Assembly: GCF_001422735.1 (NCBI RefSeq)
Contig: NZ_LMLZ01000020.1
Coordinates: 839,272-903,271, forward strand
DNA from: Acidovorax sp. Leaf78
GTDB lineage: Bacteria > Pseudomonadota > Gammaproteobacteria > Burkholderiales > Burkholderiaceae_C
Direction of reading: 5' to 3'
Length of the DNA stretch: 64,000 nucleotides
A program made the position numbers and the translations under genes. The stretch's first letter is position 1; each line of letters begins with the position of its first letter. This document shows, piece by piece, positions 27,267 to 36,690 of the stretch. The notes below the pieces were generated by a model, which worked only from the letters and a program-made list of their open reading frames with translations, was not told where the DNA came from and made no database searches.

Positions 27267-30200
27267 ATGGACTCACCGCGCCCGTCCCAGTCCCAGCCGC
27301 TGCCGCCGGGCACCGGTGCGCGTCAAGCCCGCCCCGCCAGGGCGGCAGACGAGCTGCCCTGGTGGCGCCGCATCACCGTCCCTTTCGAGGTGCTCATCGC
27401 CTCGGTCGTGGTGCTGGCCATGCTGCTGCTCACGGCGCTGCTGGTCTACCAGGTGGGTACCAGCGCGCGGCAGGCGATGATCGATGCGTCCGACGAGAAC
27501 GCGCAGCACATCAGCCAGTTGATCAGCGAGCGGGTGCACCGCATCGTGGACCCTGCGGACGCCACCATCCGCCTGCTGGCTTTCGACCCCATCGCTGCGG
27601 CCACCAGTTTGCCCGCACGCCTGCATCGCCTGCCGGTGCTGGCCAGCCTGCTGGAGCAGAACAAGCTCTTGTCCGCCGTGTTCATCGGCTACCCCGACGG
27701 GCAGTTTCTGCTGCTGCGCCCCATCCGCAATGCGGCCCTGCGCGCACGGCTGGAGGCCCCTGCCGAGGCCGCGTACCTGCTGCAGTCGATGGCGCGGGAG
27801 CGCGGCGGTGCCAGCACCGTGGGCCGCTGGAGCTACTACGACGCAAAGCTGCGCCTGATCGATTCGGCCGTGCGGCCCGAATACCGGTACGACCCGCGCA
27901 GCCGGCCCTGGTATGCCGACGCGGCGGTGCAGAAGGCGCAGGTGCTCACGGCCCCCTATGTGTTCTTCACCACCCAGGAGGTGGGCGTGACCCTGAGCCA
28001 GCCCACCGACGATGGGCGCGCGGTGCTCGGCTTGGACGTGGCCCTGACCGACCTGGGCACCGAGATCGGCAGCCTGCGCCTGATGCCGCGCACCGAAATC
28101 GCCGTGGTGGACCCCGATTTGCGCGTGCTGGCCTACCCCGACATGGCCCGCGTGCTGGTGCGCAGCGAAGACGCTGGCTCGCCCCGGCTGGAGCTGCGCA
28201 CGCTCAGCGCGCTGGGCGTGCCCAGCCTGCAGGCCCTCCAGGCGATGGGGCTCAAGGCCGGGCCGTCGCACCGCTTCATGGCCGACGGCGAGGAGTGGCT
28301 GGCCAAGGTGCTGCCACTCACCTCGCCCCGCTGGCAGGGCCTGCAGGTCCTGATGGCGATCCCGACCCGGGAATTGCTCTCGGGCGTGAACGACAACCTG
28401 CGCCGCCAGGTCTGGCTGTCGCTGGGCTTGATCGCGCTCATGTTGCCGCTGGGATGGCTGGCCGGGCGCAGGGTGGGGCGCAGCCTGTCGGGCCTGGCCA
28501 TTCAGGCCCAGGCGCTGGCAAGGTTCGACTTTCGCCGGGCGGCGGTGCGCCGGTCGCCCGTGCGCGAGGTGCGGGCGCTGGGCCAGGTGATGGACCGCAT
28601 GTCGGAGACCATTCAGGAGTTTCTGGACATTACCCACCACATCAGCGCCGAGTCGCGGCTGGACCTGATGCTGTCGAGCGTGCTGTTCGAGCTGGTGCGC
28701 GCCACCAGCTGCACCGCCGGGGCCGTGTACCTGGTGGAGCCGCAGCGCGCCGGGTTGCTGCGCACGGCCCGCTATTGCGAAGAGCCGGACCACCAGTCGC
28801 GCTACCCGGACCACCTGCCGATGGGCCACTTCATCAACCATGGCGAGCCGCAGCCCGGCGATGAGCACGAAGACGACGATGCCGAGACCGCCAGCCACCA
28901 CCGCGTGCTGCGGGTGCAGCTGCGCACGCGCGACGGGCAGCCGCTGGGCCTGCTGGTGCTGCGCTACCGGGTAACGCAGGGGCATGAAGAGGGGCGGGAA
29001 GAGGACGTGCATTTTCGGGCGTTTGTCGAGAAGCTCTCGGGCACGCTGTCGGTGGCCATCGAGACGCGCAGCCTGATCGAGGGGCAAAAGAAGCTTTTCG
29101 ACGCCGTCATCCGACTGATGGCCGATGCCATCGACGCCAAGAGCCCCTACACCGGCGGCCACTGCGACCGGGTGCCGCAGCTGGCCGAATCGCTGATGCA
29201 GCGCCTGTGCGATGCCACCGAGGGGCCATTTGCCCCTGTGGCGATGACCGATGCCGAGCGGTATGAATTTCGCCTGGGAGCCTGGCTGCACGACTGCGGC
29301 AAGGTCACGAGCCCTGAGCACATCATCGACAAGGCCACCAAGCTCGAAACCCTGCACAACCGCATCCACGAGGTGCGCATGCGCTTTGAGGTGCTGTGGC
29401 GCGATGCAGAGCTCGACTACTGGAAGCAGCAGGTGGCGGGCGTGGACCCGGTGCGTTTGCAGCGCGAGCTATTGCAGCGGCGCGACCAACTACAGGAGGA
29501 ATTTGCGTTCGTCGCCCGGTGCAACGTGGGTGGCGAATTCATGGACGACGCCGACGTGCATCGCCTGGCAGCCATCGCGCGGCAGGTATGGCAGCGTCAT
29601 TTCGACGACCGGCTGGGCCTGTCGAAGGCCGAGACGGCGCGCCTGGCCCCGGTGCCGGTGCGGCCCTTGCCCGCCAACGAGCCCTTGCTGGCCGACCGGC
29701 CGGAGCACATCGTGCCCTGGGGCGACAGGCGTCCGCCGGTCGAGGCGGGCAACCCGGCCAACCGATGGGGCTTCGACATGACGCTGCCCGCGCAGCAGGC
29801 GCACCTGGGCGAGCTGCACAACCTGTCCATCCGGCGCGGCACGCTCACGGCGGAAGACCGTTTCAGGATCAACGACCACATCGTGCAGACCATCGTGATG
29901 CTGAGCGGCCTGCCGTTTCCGCCGCACCTGGCGCGCGTGCCCAGCATTGCCGGGTCGCACCATGAAAAGCTCGACGGCACCGGCTACCCCCGCCGTTTGA
30001 CATCGGCCGACCTCACGCTGGCCGACCGCGTGATGACGCTGGCCGATATCTTCGAGGCCCTGACCGCCGCCGACAGGCCCTACAAGCCGCCCAAGACGCT
30101 GTCCGAGTCACTGAAGATCATGGCCCACATGGTGCGGGACCGGCACATCGATCCGGAGGTGTTCCGCTTCTTTCTGGAGAGTGGTGCGTGGCGCGACTAT

Positions 30201-30272
30201 GCGCTGCAGTTCCTGCCCGAGGCGCAGCGCGATGCGGTGGATGTGGAGGCGATCCTCGCGTCGCTGGAGTGA
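27267..30272 (+). CDS. Membrane HD-GYP protein (c-di-GMP phosphodiesterase type) with Cache, HAMP and GAF domains
   Basis: A 1001-residue signalling protein. TM1 is at about 40-62; a double-Cache-like periplasmic sensor follows (includes VRPEYRYDPRSRPWYADA) to about 370. TM2 is at about 375-397 and HAMP next. A GAF-like region spans about 455-600. The phosphohydrolase domain has HD at 675-676 (LGAWLHDCGKV) and HHEKLDGTGYP at 898-908, with DIFEALTAADRPYKPP after it. The HD and GYP motifs are about 225 residues apart instead of roughly 60, so about 160 residues are inserted (about 700-870). Degradation of cyclic di-GMP is the family role. The ATG at 27267 is preferred to an in-frame TTG at 27258. 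Confidence 0.88.
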   Translation: MDSPRPSQSQPLPPGTGARQARPARAADELPWWRRITVPFEVLIASVVVLAMLLLTALLVYQVGTSARQAMIDASDENAQHISQLISERVHRIVDPADATIRLLAFDPIAAATSLPARLHRLPVLASLLEQNKLLSAVFIGYPDGQFLLLRPIRNAALRARLEAPAEAAYLLQSMARERGGASTVGRWSYYDAKLRLIDSAVRPEYRYDPRSRPWYADAAVQKAQVLTAPYVFFTTQEVGVTLSQPTDDGRAVLGLDVALTDLGTEIGSLRLMPRTEIAVVDPDLRVLAYPDMARVLVRSEDAGSPRLELRTLSALGVPSLQALQAMGLKAGPSHRFMADGEEWLAKVLPLTSPRWQGLQVLMAIPTRELLSGVNDNLRRQVWLSLGLIALMLPLGWLAGRRVGRSLSGLAIQAQALARFDFRRAAVRRSPVREVRALGQVMDRMSETIQEFLDITHHISAESRLDLMLSSVLFELVRATSCTAGAVYLVEPQRAGLLRTARYCEEPDHQSRYPDHLPMGHFINHGEPQPGDEHEDDDAETASHHRVLRVQLRTRDGQPLGLLVLRYRVTQGHEEGREEDVHFRAFVEKLSGTLSVAIETRSLIEGQKKLFDAVIRLMADAIDAKSPYTGGHCDRVPQLAESLMQRLCDATEGPFAPVAMTDAERYEFRLGAWLHDCGKVTSPEHIIDKATKLETLHNRIHEVRMRFEVLWRDAELDYWKQQVAGVDPVRLQRELLQRRDQLQEEFAFVARCNVGGEFMDDADVHRLAAIARQVWQRHFDDRLGLSKAETARLAPVPVRPLPANEPLLADRPEHIVPWGDRRPPVEAGNPANRWGFDMTLPAQQAHLGELHNLSIRRGTLTAEDRFRINDHIVQTIVMLSGLPFPPHLARVPSIAGSHHEKLDGTGYPRRLTSADLTLADRVMTLADIFEALTAADRPYKPPKTLSESLKIMAHMVRDRHIDPEVFRFFLESGAWRDYALQFLPEAQRDAVDVEAILASLE

Positions 30273-30348
30273 GTGTGGCAACCCGAGCCGGGCGCTACGG
30301 GTGGTGCAGCTCGGTTGCGGGCTTGCACCCCTTCAAGCAGCCCAGCGG

Positions 30349-31398
30349 TCAGAACAGCTCGACGTCGTCGTTGGCGACCTTGGCCGCCAGCTGGCCGCTG
30401 GACACCAGGTCGTCGTAGAAGCACACCTGGTTGCGGCCGTGTTCCTTGGCGTAGTAAAGCGCCTGGTCGGCCTGGCCCAGAATTTCGACCGGCGAGCCCT
30501 GCGAAGTGCTCACGAACCCCAGGCTCACCGTCACGGTGCCTACCTGCGGGAAGTTGTACTCCTGCACCGCCATGCGAAAGCGGTTGAACACGCGGTGCGC
30601 CGTGCTGAGCGTGGTGGAGCGCAGCAGCACCACGAACTCCTCGCCACCGAAGCGGAAGATGCGGTCGTGGCTGCGGAACGAGGTGCGCAGGATGTTGGCG
30701 ATCAGGATCAGCACCTCGTCGCCGTACAGGTGGCCGAAGCGGTCGTTGACCTGCTTGAAGTGGTCGATGTCCACCACGGCCAGCCATTGCTGCACGGGCT
30801 CGCTGGGCAGGGGGCCTTCTTCGGGCGCAAAGGATTCGCTGATGGCCGCTGCATTGGCGCTGGCCAGCGCGGTGGCATGGCGCGAGAACTGTTCGTCGAA
30901 GGTCTTGCGGTTGAACAGGCCGGTCAGCGCGTCGCGCTCGCTATAGTCCAGCAGGCTCTGGTAGTTCTGGTAGACCTGGAACACGCCCTTGAGCACGTCG
31001 AGCTTGTGGGCCGAGAACGGGCGGGACTGCGTGATCTCAAGGCACGTGCTGACCTTGTCCTGCATCCACACCGGCAGCCACAGCACGTACCGGCCCCTGC
31101 GGGGCGATGCCAGCGCGCTGTCGCCGTGGTTGGCCACGCATTCGCGCAGGGCGGGGTATTGGTCCAGGGCTTCGCGGCGCGGGTCGGCGGCGGCTTCGGA
31201 GTCGGTGGACACCAGGTTGCCGTTGTCGACCCAGGTGCGCGGCCTCACGTGCGGCACGCCGGCGTGGGTGAAAAGCTCCAGGGCCCTCACCTCGACGATG
31301 CTGCTGAGCTTTTGCAACGTGGACAACACCGACACTTCCAACCGCAAGTGATCGCGGTGGCCGGTCATCTCAACCAGATTCTGGAGAATGGGCTTCAT
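30349..31398 (-). CDS. Diguanylate cyclase (GGDEF domain)
   Basis: A 349-residue protein. The N-terminal 150 residues look like a GAF-type sensor without membrane segments. The GGDEF domain begins DALTGLFNRKTFDEQF. It has an intact active site RFGGEEF and an inhibitory I-site RSHD five residues before it. An insertion of about 25 residues lies between DEQFSRH and VVDIDHFKQVNDRFGH. It should make c-di-GMP, opposing the convergent HD-GYP protein, whose stop is 76 bases away. ATG 31398 is preferred; a GTG at 31428 is possible. Confidence 0.9.
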   Translation of the reverse strand: MKPILQNLVEMTGHRDHLRLEVSVLSTLQKLSSIVEVRALELFTHAGVPHVRPRTWVDNGNLVSTDSEAAADPRREALDQYPALRECVANHGDSALASPRRGRYVLWLPVWMQDKVSTCLEITQSRPFSAHKLDVLKGVFQVYQNYQSLLDYSERDALTGLFNRKTFDEQFSRHATALASANAAAISESFAPEEGPLPSEPVQQWLAVVDIDHFKQVNDRFGHLYGDEVLILIANILRTSFRSHDRIFRFGGEEFVVLLRSTTLSTAHRVFNRFRMAVQEYNFPQVGTVTVSLGFVSTSQGSPVEILGQADQALYYAKEHGRNQVCFYDDLVSSGQLAAKVANDDVELF

Positions 31399-31432
31399 CG
31401 GGGATGTACGTTGGGCCAGCGAGGACACGTTG

Positions 31433-32191
31433 TCAATGGCGTCTTATGAACACAACATCCCACACACCGTGCCCGAGCCGCAATCCGCGGTTTTCGAACT
31501 TGGTGAGGGGTCGGTAGTCGGGCTGTGGGGCAAAGGCTTCTGCAGTGTTCTGCAGCAGCGGCTCGGCGCTCAGCACCTGCAGTATCTGTTCGGCATAGGG
31601 CTGCCAGTCTGTGGCGCAGTGCAGATAGCCGCCGGGCTTGAGGCGCGCAGCCAGCTTGGCCACCAGCGGCGACTGGATCAGGCGCCGCTTGTTGTGCTTG
31701 GTCTTGTGCCAGGGGTCCGGAAAGAAGATGTGCACGCCGTCAAGGCTGCCCTCGGGCAGCATGTGGTCGATGACTTCGACCGCGTCGTGCTGCAGGATGC
31801 GGATGTTGGTGAGCTCCTGCTCGCGGATGCGCTTGAGCAACGCGCCCACGCCAGGCTCGTGCACTTCGCAGCACAGGAAGTTGTCGTCGGGCCGCACCCG
31901 GGCGATGTGGGCCGTGGCCTCGCCCATGCCAAAGCCGATCTCCAGCACCAGGGGCGCGCTGCGGCCGAAGGTGGCGGTGGCGTCGATGGGGGCTGCGGTG
32001 TAGGGCAGCACGAAGCGCGGGCCGAGATCTTCAAAGGCCTTGGCCTGGCCGGTGGTCGTGCGACCGGCGCGGCGCACAAAGCTCTTGATGGTCTTTGGGT
32101 GGGTCACACCGGCGGGAATGCCACTGGTGGTGGCGGGGGCGACGGCAGGGGCTGCGTCGGCGGGGGCTAAGGCGGTGTTCTGTTCAATCAC
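31433..32191 (-). CDS. trmB: tRNA (guanine-N7-)-methyltransferase
   Basis: A 252-residue SAM-dependent enzyme that makes m7G46 in tRNA. It has the SAM loop [17 protein letters not shown], the acidic ribose contact [16 protein letters not shown], the family signature [18 protein letters not shown], and the C-terminal [16 protein letters not shown]. The start is the GTG at 32189-32191 that overlaps the gluQ stop as GTGA; an in-frame ATG at 32230 lies inside gluQ. The N-terminal 45 residues are Ala/Pro-rich and variable. Third gene of a coupled trio. Confidence 0.93.
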   Translation of the reverse strand: MIEQNTALAPADAAPAVAPATTSGIPAGVTHPKTIKSFVRRAGRTTTGQAKAFEDLGPRFVLPYTAAPIDATATFGRSAPLVLEIGFGMGEATAHIARVRPDDNFLCCEVHEPGVGALLKRIREQELTNIRILQHDAVEVIDHMLPEGSLDGVHIFFPDPWHKTKHNKRRLIQSPLVAKLAARLKPGGYLHCATDWQPYAEQILQVLSAEPLLQNTAEAFAPQPDYRPLTKFENRGLRLGHGVWDVVFIRRH

Positions 32192-33201
32192 GGTGCGCCA
32201 TTGTAGTTTCGTCGCCACGCTGAAACCCATGCTTGTAACGCGTCTGAAATGCAACCAGTGTTTGCATCCAACACACCGGGCAGTCCCAGCACGCTGGCCG
32301 CTTGTACCGAGGCCTGCGCCGGGCTGCTCAGGTCGAGGGCTTGGGCGCCATTTTGCTTGGACAGCTTTTCGCCGTTCTCGCCACACACCAGGGCCGTATG
32401 CAGGTAGCGGGGCGTGGGTACGCCCAGGGCCTGCTGCAGCAGGATCTGGCGCGGGGTGTTGTCGGCCAGGTCTTCGCCCCGCACCACGTCGGTGATGCCT
32501 TGCGCAGCGTCATCGACCACCACGGCCAGCTGGTAGGCCCACAGGCCGTCGGCCCGGCGCAGCACGAAGTCGCCCACGGTATCGGCCACGTTCTGCTGCT
32601 GGGGGCCCAGGCGGCGGTCTTGCCAGTGCAGTGCGCTGGTTGCTATTGAATTAATAGCTGCTTGCGCTTGCCCATCAGGCGGTAGAGGCCTTTTTTGCTT
32701 GAAATCGTGCACATTGAACCGCCATGAGCGCGCCGTGCGGCCCCCCAGGCCATGGCGGCAGGTGCCGGGGTAGGGCAGCGCCGCATGCCGCTCACGCGCA
32801 TGGCCCAGGGCTGCCTGGGCGTCCTCGATGTCTTTGCGGGAACAGGCGCAGGGGTAGGCGTCGCCTTGCGCGATCAGCTGGTCCAATGCCTTTTGGTAGA
32901 GATCGCTCCGCGCGGACTGCCACACGGGCGGTGCGTCCGGCACGAGGCCACAGGCCGCCAATTGCTGCAGGATGAAGGTGTCGGCGCCGGGGATGCAGCG
33001 GGGGGTGTCCACATCCTCGATGCGCACCAGCCACTGGCCGCCGTGCGCCCGCGCGTCCAGCCAGCTGGCCAGCGCCGCTACCAGCGAGCCCGCATGCAGC
33101 GGGCCGGTGGGCGACGGCGCAAAGCGGCCGATGTAGCCGTCGATACTGCGGCCGACATGGCCGCCGAGTTGCAGGCCCCCCGGGGGCGGGCCAGCCGTCA
33201 T
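32188..33201 (-). CDS. gluQ: Glutamyl-Q tRNA(Asp) synthetase
   Basis: A 337-residue truncated GluRS paralogue that glutamylates queuosine-34 of tRNA-Asp. It has the HIGH-like [18 protein letters not shown] and KMSKS-like EKLSKQNGA. Zinc cysteines occur in [10 protein letters not shown] and YPGTCRHG, and [16 protein letters not shown] is standard. An extra segment [20 protein letters not shown] (about 165-184), continuing IATS, lies between the family's RFNV strand and LHWQDR. It is encoded exactly by an R1 intergenic-type repeat read in frame. The ATG (33201) overlaps the FAD oxidoreductase stop (ATGA) and the stop overlaps trmB (GTGA). Confidence 0.93.
   Translation of the reverse strand: MTAGPPPGGLQLGGHVGRSIDGYIGRFAPSPTGPLHAGSLVAALASWLDARAHGGQWLVRIEDVDTPRCIPGADTFILQQLAACGLVPDAPPVWQSARSDLYQKALDQLIAQGDAYPCACSRKDIEDAQAALGHARERHAALPYPGTCRHGLGGRTARSWRFNVHDFKQKRPLPPDGQAQAAINSIATSALHWQDRRLGPQQQNVADTVGDFVLRRADGLWAYQLAVVVDDAAQGITDVVRGEDLADNTPRQILLQQALGVPTPRYLHTALVCGENGEKLSKQNGAQALDLSSPAQASVQAASVLGLPGVLDANTGCISDALQAWVSAWRRNYNGAP
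32641..32706 (-). repeat. R1 interspersed hairpin repeat, copy B, inside gluQ coding sequence
   Basis: Minus-strand reading: TTTCAAGCAAAAAAGGCC, CAAGCGCAAGCAGCTATT, then AATTCAATAGCA. It has the AAAAAA lead, CAAGCGCAAGCAG core and GCTATT-AATTC-AATAGC hairpin of the intergenic copies, yet stays open in the gluQ frame. Confidence 0.85.
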
Positions 33202-34340
33202 GCCACGGCGAGTGCCAGCTCCAGGCCCGACACGAAGGCGTCTTCCACACGGTGCCCCAGGCACCAGTCGCCGCAGGCACCCAGGCCCATGCCGGCGTCC
33301 CACAGATGGGTCTTGCCCAGGGGGTGGGTGGTCTGGGCATAGCGCCAGCGGCGCGTGTCCGCATGCGCAGGCTGCGCGCGGATGCCGGTCACTTCGGAGA
33401 AGGCCTTGAGGAGCTTGGCCTGCACGCGGGCTTCGTCGTCTTCCAGGTGTTCGGCCGACCAGGCGGGGCTGGCCTGCACGGTCCAGCGCTCCACCACGTT
33501 TCGGCCGGGCTTGGAGGATTCGCGGGCCAGCCAGGCGATGCGGTGGTGGGTGCTGCGTGCGGCGTTCCACTGCGGGCCGAGCGTCGTGAGGCCGGGGCGC
33601 ACGGCCTGCGGGTAGGCCAGCATCAGCGTCCAGCAGGGGGCGATGGCGACGGTGGACAACGGGTCGGACAGGGGCGTGTCGATGGCGGAGCTGGCCAGCA
33701 GGGCCTGCGCGGGCACGGCCGGCTGGGCCAGCAGCACGGCGTCGAAACCGGCATAGACGTGCTGCGTACCACCGGCGCCTTCGGTGCGCAACTGCCAGCC
33801 GGAAGCGTTGACGGCGTCGCGCTCGATGCGCGAAACGCGGGTGTCGGTGATCAGCTGGCCCGCCAGGCGCAGCGGCTCGGCCCAGGTGGCCACCAGCGAC
33901 TGCATGCCGGGGCTGGCCACCCAGTGCGCCTCGCGGTGCGGCAGCCCTACGGCGGCCACGCGGCCTGCGGCGTCGAGCACCTGCACGGAGTTGGCGCTCC
34001 AGCGCTTGCATACGCCGGGCACGGTGTCGATGGCGCGTGCAAAGCGCGGGTCGCGCACGGTGAAGTACTGCGCGCCCGCGTCAAAGTTGCCAAAGGGGCT
34101 GTCGATGGTGGCGGTGCGGCCACCGGCGCGGGAGGATTTCTCGAACACCGTCACGCGGTGGCCGGCCTGCACCAGGGTGCGTGCGCAGGCAATACCGGCC
34201 ATGCCGGCGCCGATGATGGCGAAGTGGCGCTGGGGCTTGCCAGACGCGGTAGTGGGGGCTGCAGGCGCTGCCTGCGGGGTGGAAGCGGGGGCGCTGGTGC
34301 GTCGGAGCCGTTTGGCGGGGAGGGGATCAGGTTTGCTCAT
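33198..34340 (-). CDS. FAD-dependent NAD(P)-binding oxidoreductase (renalase-like)
   Basis: A 380-residue flavoprotein. After a basic Ala/Pro-rich N-terminus of about 35 residues comes the FAD motif [18 protein letters not shown], with [13 protein letters not shown] (second GG motif), then [18 protein letters not shown]. The C-terminus has [20 protein letters not shown], the closing FAD contact. This is the amine-oxidase/renalase-like group; the substrate is unknown. The ATG at 34340 has AAGG upstream. It overlaps gluQ by ATGA and is the first gene of a coupled trio with two tRNA-modification genes, though a role in tRNA modification is not shown. Confidence 0.83.
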   Translation of the reverse strand: MSKPDPLPAKRLRRTSAPASTPQAAPAAPTTASGKPQRHFAIIGAGMAGIACARTLVQAGHRVTVFEKSSRAGGRTATIDSPFGNFDAGAQYFTVRDPRFARAIDTVPGVCKRWSANSVQVLDAAGRVAAVGLPHREAHWVASPGMQSLVATWAEPLRLAGQLITDTRVSRIERDAVNASGWQLRTEGAGGTQHVYAGFDAVLLAQPAVPAQALLASSAIDTPLSDPLSTVAIAPCWTLMLAYPQAVRPGLTTLGPQWNAARSTHHRIAWLARESSKPGRNVVERWTVQASPAWSAEHLEDDEARVQAKLLKAFSEVTGIRAQPAHADTRRWRYAQTTHPLGKTHLWDAGMGLGACGDWCLGHRVEDAFVSGLELALAVA

Positions 34341-34451
34341 GGAAGGCCTTTCGGTGACGGTCGACAGGTGAAATGCAATGCAAAACCAACAGGACAAAAC
34401 CAACAGGAACCACTCTACACGCGGCGCTGCCTGCCTGGCGGCTTGATCGGG

Positions 34452-35390
34452 TCAGAAGTGATGGTGGTTTTCCAGCAGTGCGCGGCGGGTGGCGGCGCTT
34501 TGCAGCTGGGCCAGCCACCACTGCAGCGCGCGGCCCGGTGCGGTAAAGCCGGGGCCGCCCCAGGCATAGTGCACGCGCACGTTGCGCTCGGGGCGCGCCA
34601 CCTGGCGAGCGACCAGGCGGCCGGCCTCCAGGTAGGGGCGCACCATGGGCTCGGGCAGAAACCCCCCGCCCAGGCCGCGCAGCTGCACGCGCACTTTGGC
34701 CTGCATGGTGTCCACGGTGAGCACGTCCTGCCCGCCCAGCAGCCCCATGGTGGCGCCGCCGCGCGTGGCCGAGTCCGCCACGGCCACGGCGCGGTGCTGC
34801 AGCAAGGTAGCGTCGGTGATCGGCTCGGGCACCGTGGCCAGCGGGTGGTGCGGCGCCACCACGTAGATGAAAAGCACGTCGCCCAGCGGTGCCTGCTGCA
34901 GGCCGGCGATGCTGGCGCCAGGTACAGACACGCCGATGGCCAGGTCCGCGCGGCCCGATGTCAGCGCCTCCAGCGTGCCGGTCATGATGCCGTCGCGCAG
35001 CTTCAGGCGTGTGGGCGGCGCCATGGCGTAGAACGCGTCCACCAGCTCCAGCATGGTGTGGGGCGAGATGATGCCGTCGACCGAGATGGTGAGTTGGGGT
35101 TCCCAGCCCGTGGCCACGCGGCGTACGCGGTGGGCGACGGCGTCGATGTCCTGCAGCAGCCGACCGCCTTCGCGCAGCAGTTCCACGCCGGCCTCTGTGG
35201 GCTTGGCCTGGCGCGCGCTGCGGTCGAACAGCAGCACGTCCAGCGCATCCTCGATCTGCCGCACGCGGTAGGTCAGAGCGCTGGGCACCAGGCCCAGTTG
35301 CCGCGCCGCGGCGGCAAAGCTGCCGGCCTCGGCAATCACCTGCAGCATGGCGAGCGCATCGGGGGTGAGGACATCGCGTGCGTTTTGCAT
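34452..35390 (-). CDS. LysR-family transcriptional regulator
   Basis: A 312-residue LTTR. The winged helix (about 8-65) has ALAMLQVIAEAGSFAAAARQ and LVPSALTYRVRQIEDALDVL, the classic LysR HTH. The effector domain (about 90-300) follows. An in-frame start at 35411 exists, but ATG 35390 is preferred: it leaves the TTCAA-N5-TTGAA operator (35407-35421) upstream of the gene rather than across its start. It is divergent from the pirin gene and is the likely activator of the pirin/DoxX/flavodoxin/OsmC series. Confidence 0.9.
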   Translation of the reverse strand: MQNARDVLTPDALAMLQVIAEAGSFAAAARQLGLVPSALTYRVRQIEDALDVLLFDRSARQAKPTEAGVELLREGGRLLQDIDAVAHRVRRVATGWEPQLTISVDGIISPHTMLELVDAFYAMAPPTRLKLRDGIMTGTLEALTSGRADLAIGVSVPGASIAGLQQAPLGDVLFIYVVAPHHPLATVPEPITDATLLQHRAVAVADSATRGGATMGLLGGQDVLTVDTMQAKVRVQLRGLGGGFLPEPMVRPYLEAGRLVARQVARPERNVRVHYAWGGPGFTAPGRALQWWLAQLQSAATRRALLENHHHF

Positions 35391-35406
35391 GGTCACGCCA
35401 TGGTAA

Positions 35407-35421
35407 TTCAATTTTTTTGAA
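35407..35421. promoter_or_regulatory. LysR-type operator (T-N11-A box)
   Basis: TTCAATTTTTTTGAA is a perfect TTCAA-N5-TTGAA dyad of 15 bp. A TACAGT at 35466-35471 could be the pirin -10; a start a few bases after it would put the box centre about 64 bases upstream, the usual activator-site position of LysR regulators. Confidence 0.6.
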
Positions 35422-35495
35422 CATTGCCATCAATCCAGCAGCGCCTGCGTGGCCACCCGCAGTTCTACAGTGGGGACTTGAAAGGAGCACACACC

Positions 35496-36197
35496 ATGCT
35501 GACTGTTCGCAAATCCCAGGACCGCGGCTACGCCGACCACGGCTGGCTCCAGTCGTTCCACAGCTTTTCGTTCGCGGGCTACTACGACCCCGAGCACATG
35601 GGCTTTGGCAACCTGCGCGTGATCAACGAAGACCGCATCGCTGCCGGCAAAGGCTTTGGCGAGCATGGCCACCGCGACATGGAAATCATCAGCTACGTGC
35701 TGTCGGGCGAACTGGCCCACCGGGACAGCATGGGCAACGTGAAGGCGATCCCGCCGGGCGACGTGCAGCGCATGAGCGCGGGCTCGGGCGTGATGCACAG
35801 CGAGTTCAACCATGCCGACGGCCGCAGCACGCACTTTTTGCAGATCTGGATCGAGCCCAACGTGCGCGGCATCGCACCGGGCTACGAGCAAAAGAGCTTT
35901 GCCGACGCCGACAAGCGCGGTGCGCTGCGCCTGGTGGCATCGCCCGATGGCGCGCAGGACTCCGTGCGCATCCATGCCGATGCGGCGGTGTACGCGGGCT
36001 TGCTCGACGCGCAAGAGGCCGTCACACTGGCGCTGAACCCCGCACGCAAGACCTATGTGCACCTGATCCGCGGTGTACTCGAGGTCAACGGACAGCCCCT
36101 GTCGGGCGGCGATGCCGCGCTGATGGAAAACGAAACCGCCTTGTCGTTGACCCATGGCCACGACGCCGAGGTGCTGGTGTTTGACCTGGCCGCCTGA
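35496..36197 (+). CDS. Pirin family protein (YhhW-like)
   Basis: A 233-residue bicupin. It has the family opening RKSQDRGYADHGWLQSFHSF and the first-cupin metal ligands HGHRDMEIISYVLSGELAHRDS (two His, later E/H), with MSAGSGVMHSEFN completing the site. YhhW-type pirins are metal-dependent dioxygenases with quercetinase-like activity in vitro; the physiological substrate is unknown. ATG 35496 follows AAAGGAG at a good distance. First gene of a plus-strand series that a LysR regulator probably controls. Confidence 0.9.
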   Translation: MLTVRKSQDRGYADHGWLQSFHSFSFAGYYDPEHMGFGNLRVINEDRIAAGKGFGEHGHRDMEIISYVLSGELAHRDSMGNVKAIPPGDVQRMSAGSGVMHSEFNHADGRSTHFLQIWIEPNVRGIAPGYEQKSFADADKRGALRLVASPDGAQDSVRIHADAAVYAGLLDAQEAVTLALNPARKTYVHLIRGVLEVNGQPLSGGDAALMENETALSLTHGHDAEVLVFDLAA

Positions 36198-36276
36198 ATT
36201 TTTAACCTCTCTCTCGCTCCGTTCTTTCGCACCGATTTTTTCTTTTCATTCACACCGTCAACCTGAGGAATCCACC

Positions 36277-36690
36277 ATGCTCCCAAATCTGCAAAACCCT
36301 TTCGCCCTGGCGTCCCGCTTTCTGCTCGCTGCATTGTTCCTGCCTGCAGGCATCGGCAAGATCACCGGCTTTGCCGGCACGGTCGGCTACATCACGTCGG
36401 TGGGCCTGCCCATGCCCACGGTGGCGGCCGCTGTGGCCGCCGCGGTCGAGGTGCTGGGCAGCCTGGCGCTGATCTTCGGCTTTGGCACGCGCTTTGCGGC
36501 CCTGGCGCTGGCGGTGTTCACCCTGGTGGCCAGCTTCTTCTTCCATGCGTACTGGAGCCTGCCAGCCGATAAGCAAATGATGCAGCAGCTCATGTTCTTC
36601 AAGAACGTGGCGGTGAGCGGTGGCCTGCTGGCGCTGGTGGCCTTCGGCGCTGGGGGCTGGAGCCTGGACGCACGCCGCGGTGTCCGTTGA
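36277..36690 (+). CDS. DoxX family membrane protein
   Basis: A 137-residue inner-membrane protein with four hydrophobic helices and the family motifs ASRFLLAALFLPAGIGKI and GLPMPTVAAAVAAAVEVLGS. DoxX-like proteins are linked to quinone or thiol redox processes, but function here is inferred only from the neighbours. ATG 36277 follows TGAGGAATCCACC. The 80-base upstream gap is pyrimidine-rich. Confidence 0.88.
   Translation: MLPNLQNPFALASRFLLAALFLPAGIGKITGFAGTVGYITSVGLPMPTVAAAVAAAVEVLGSLALIFGFGTRFAALALAVFTLVASFFFHAYWSLPADKQMMQQLMFFKNVAVSGGLLALVAFGAGGWSLDARRGVR

Noticed and set aside
27273-29369. Long minus-strand open frame antisense to the HD-GYP gene
   Set aside because: Same codon-bias effect; no start signal or domains.
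33252-35420. Plus-strand open frame across gluQ, FAD oxidoreductase and LysR
   Set aside because: It is antisense to three well-supported genes and has low-complexity translation.
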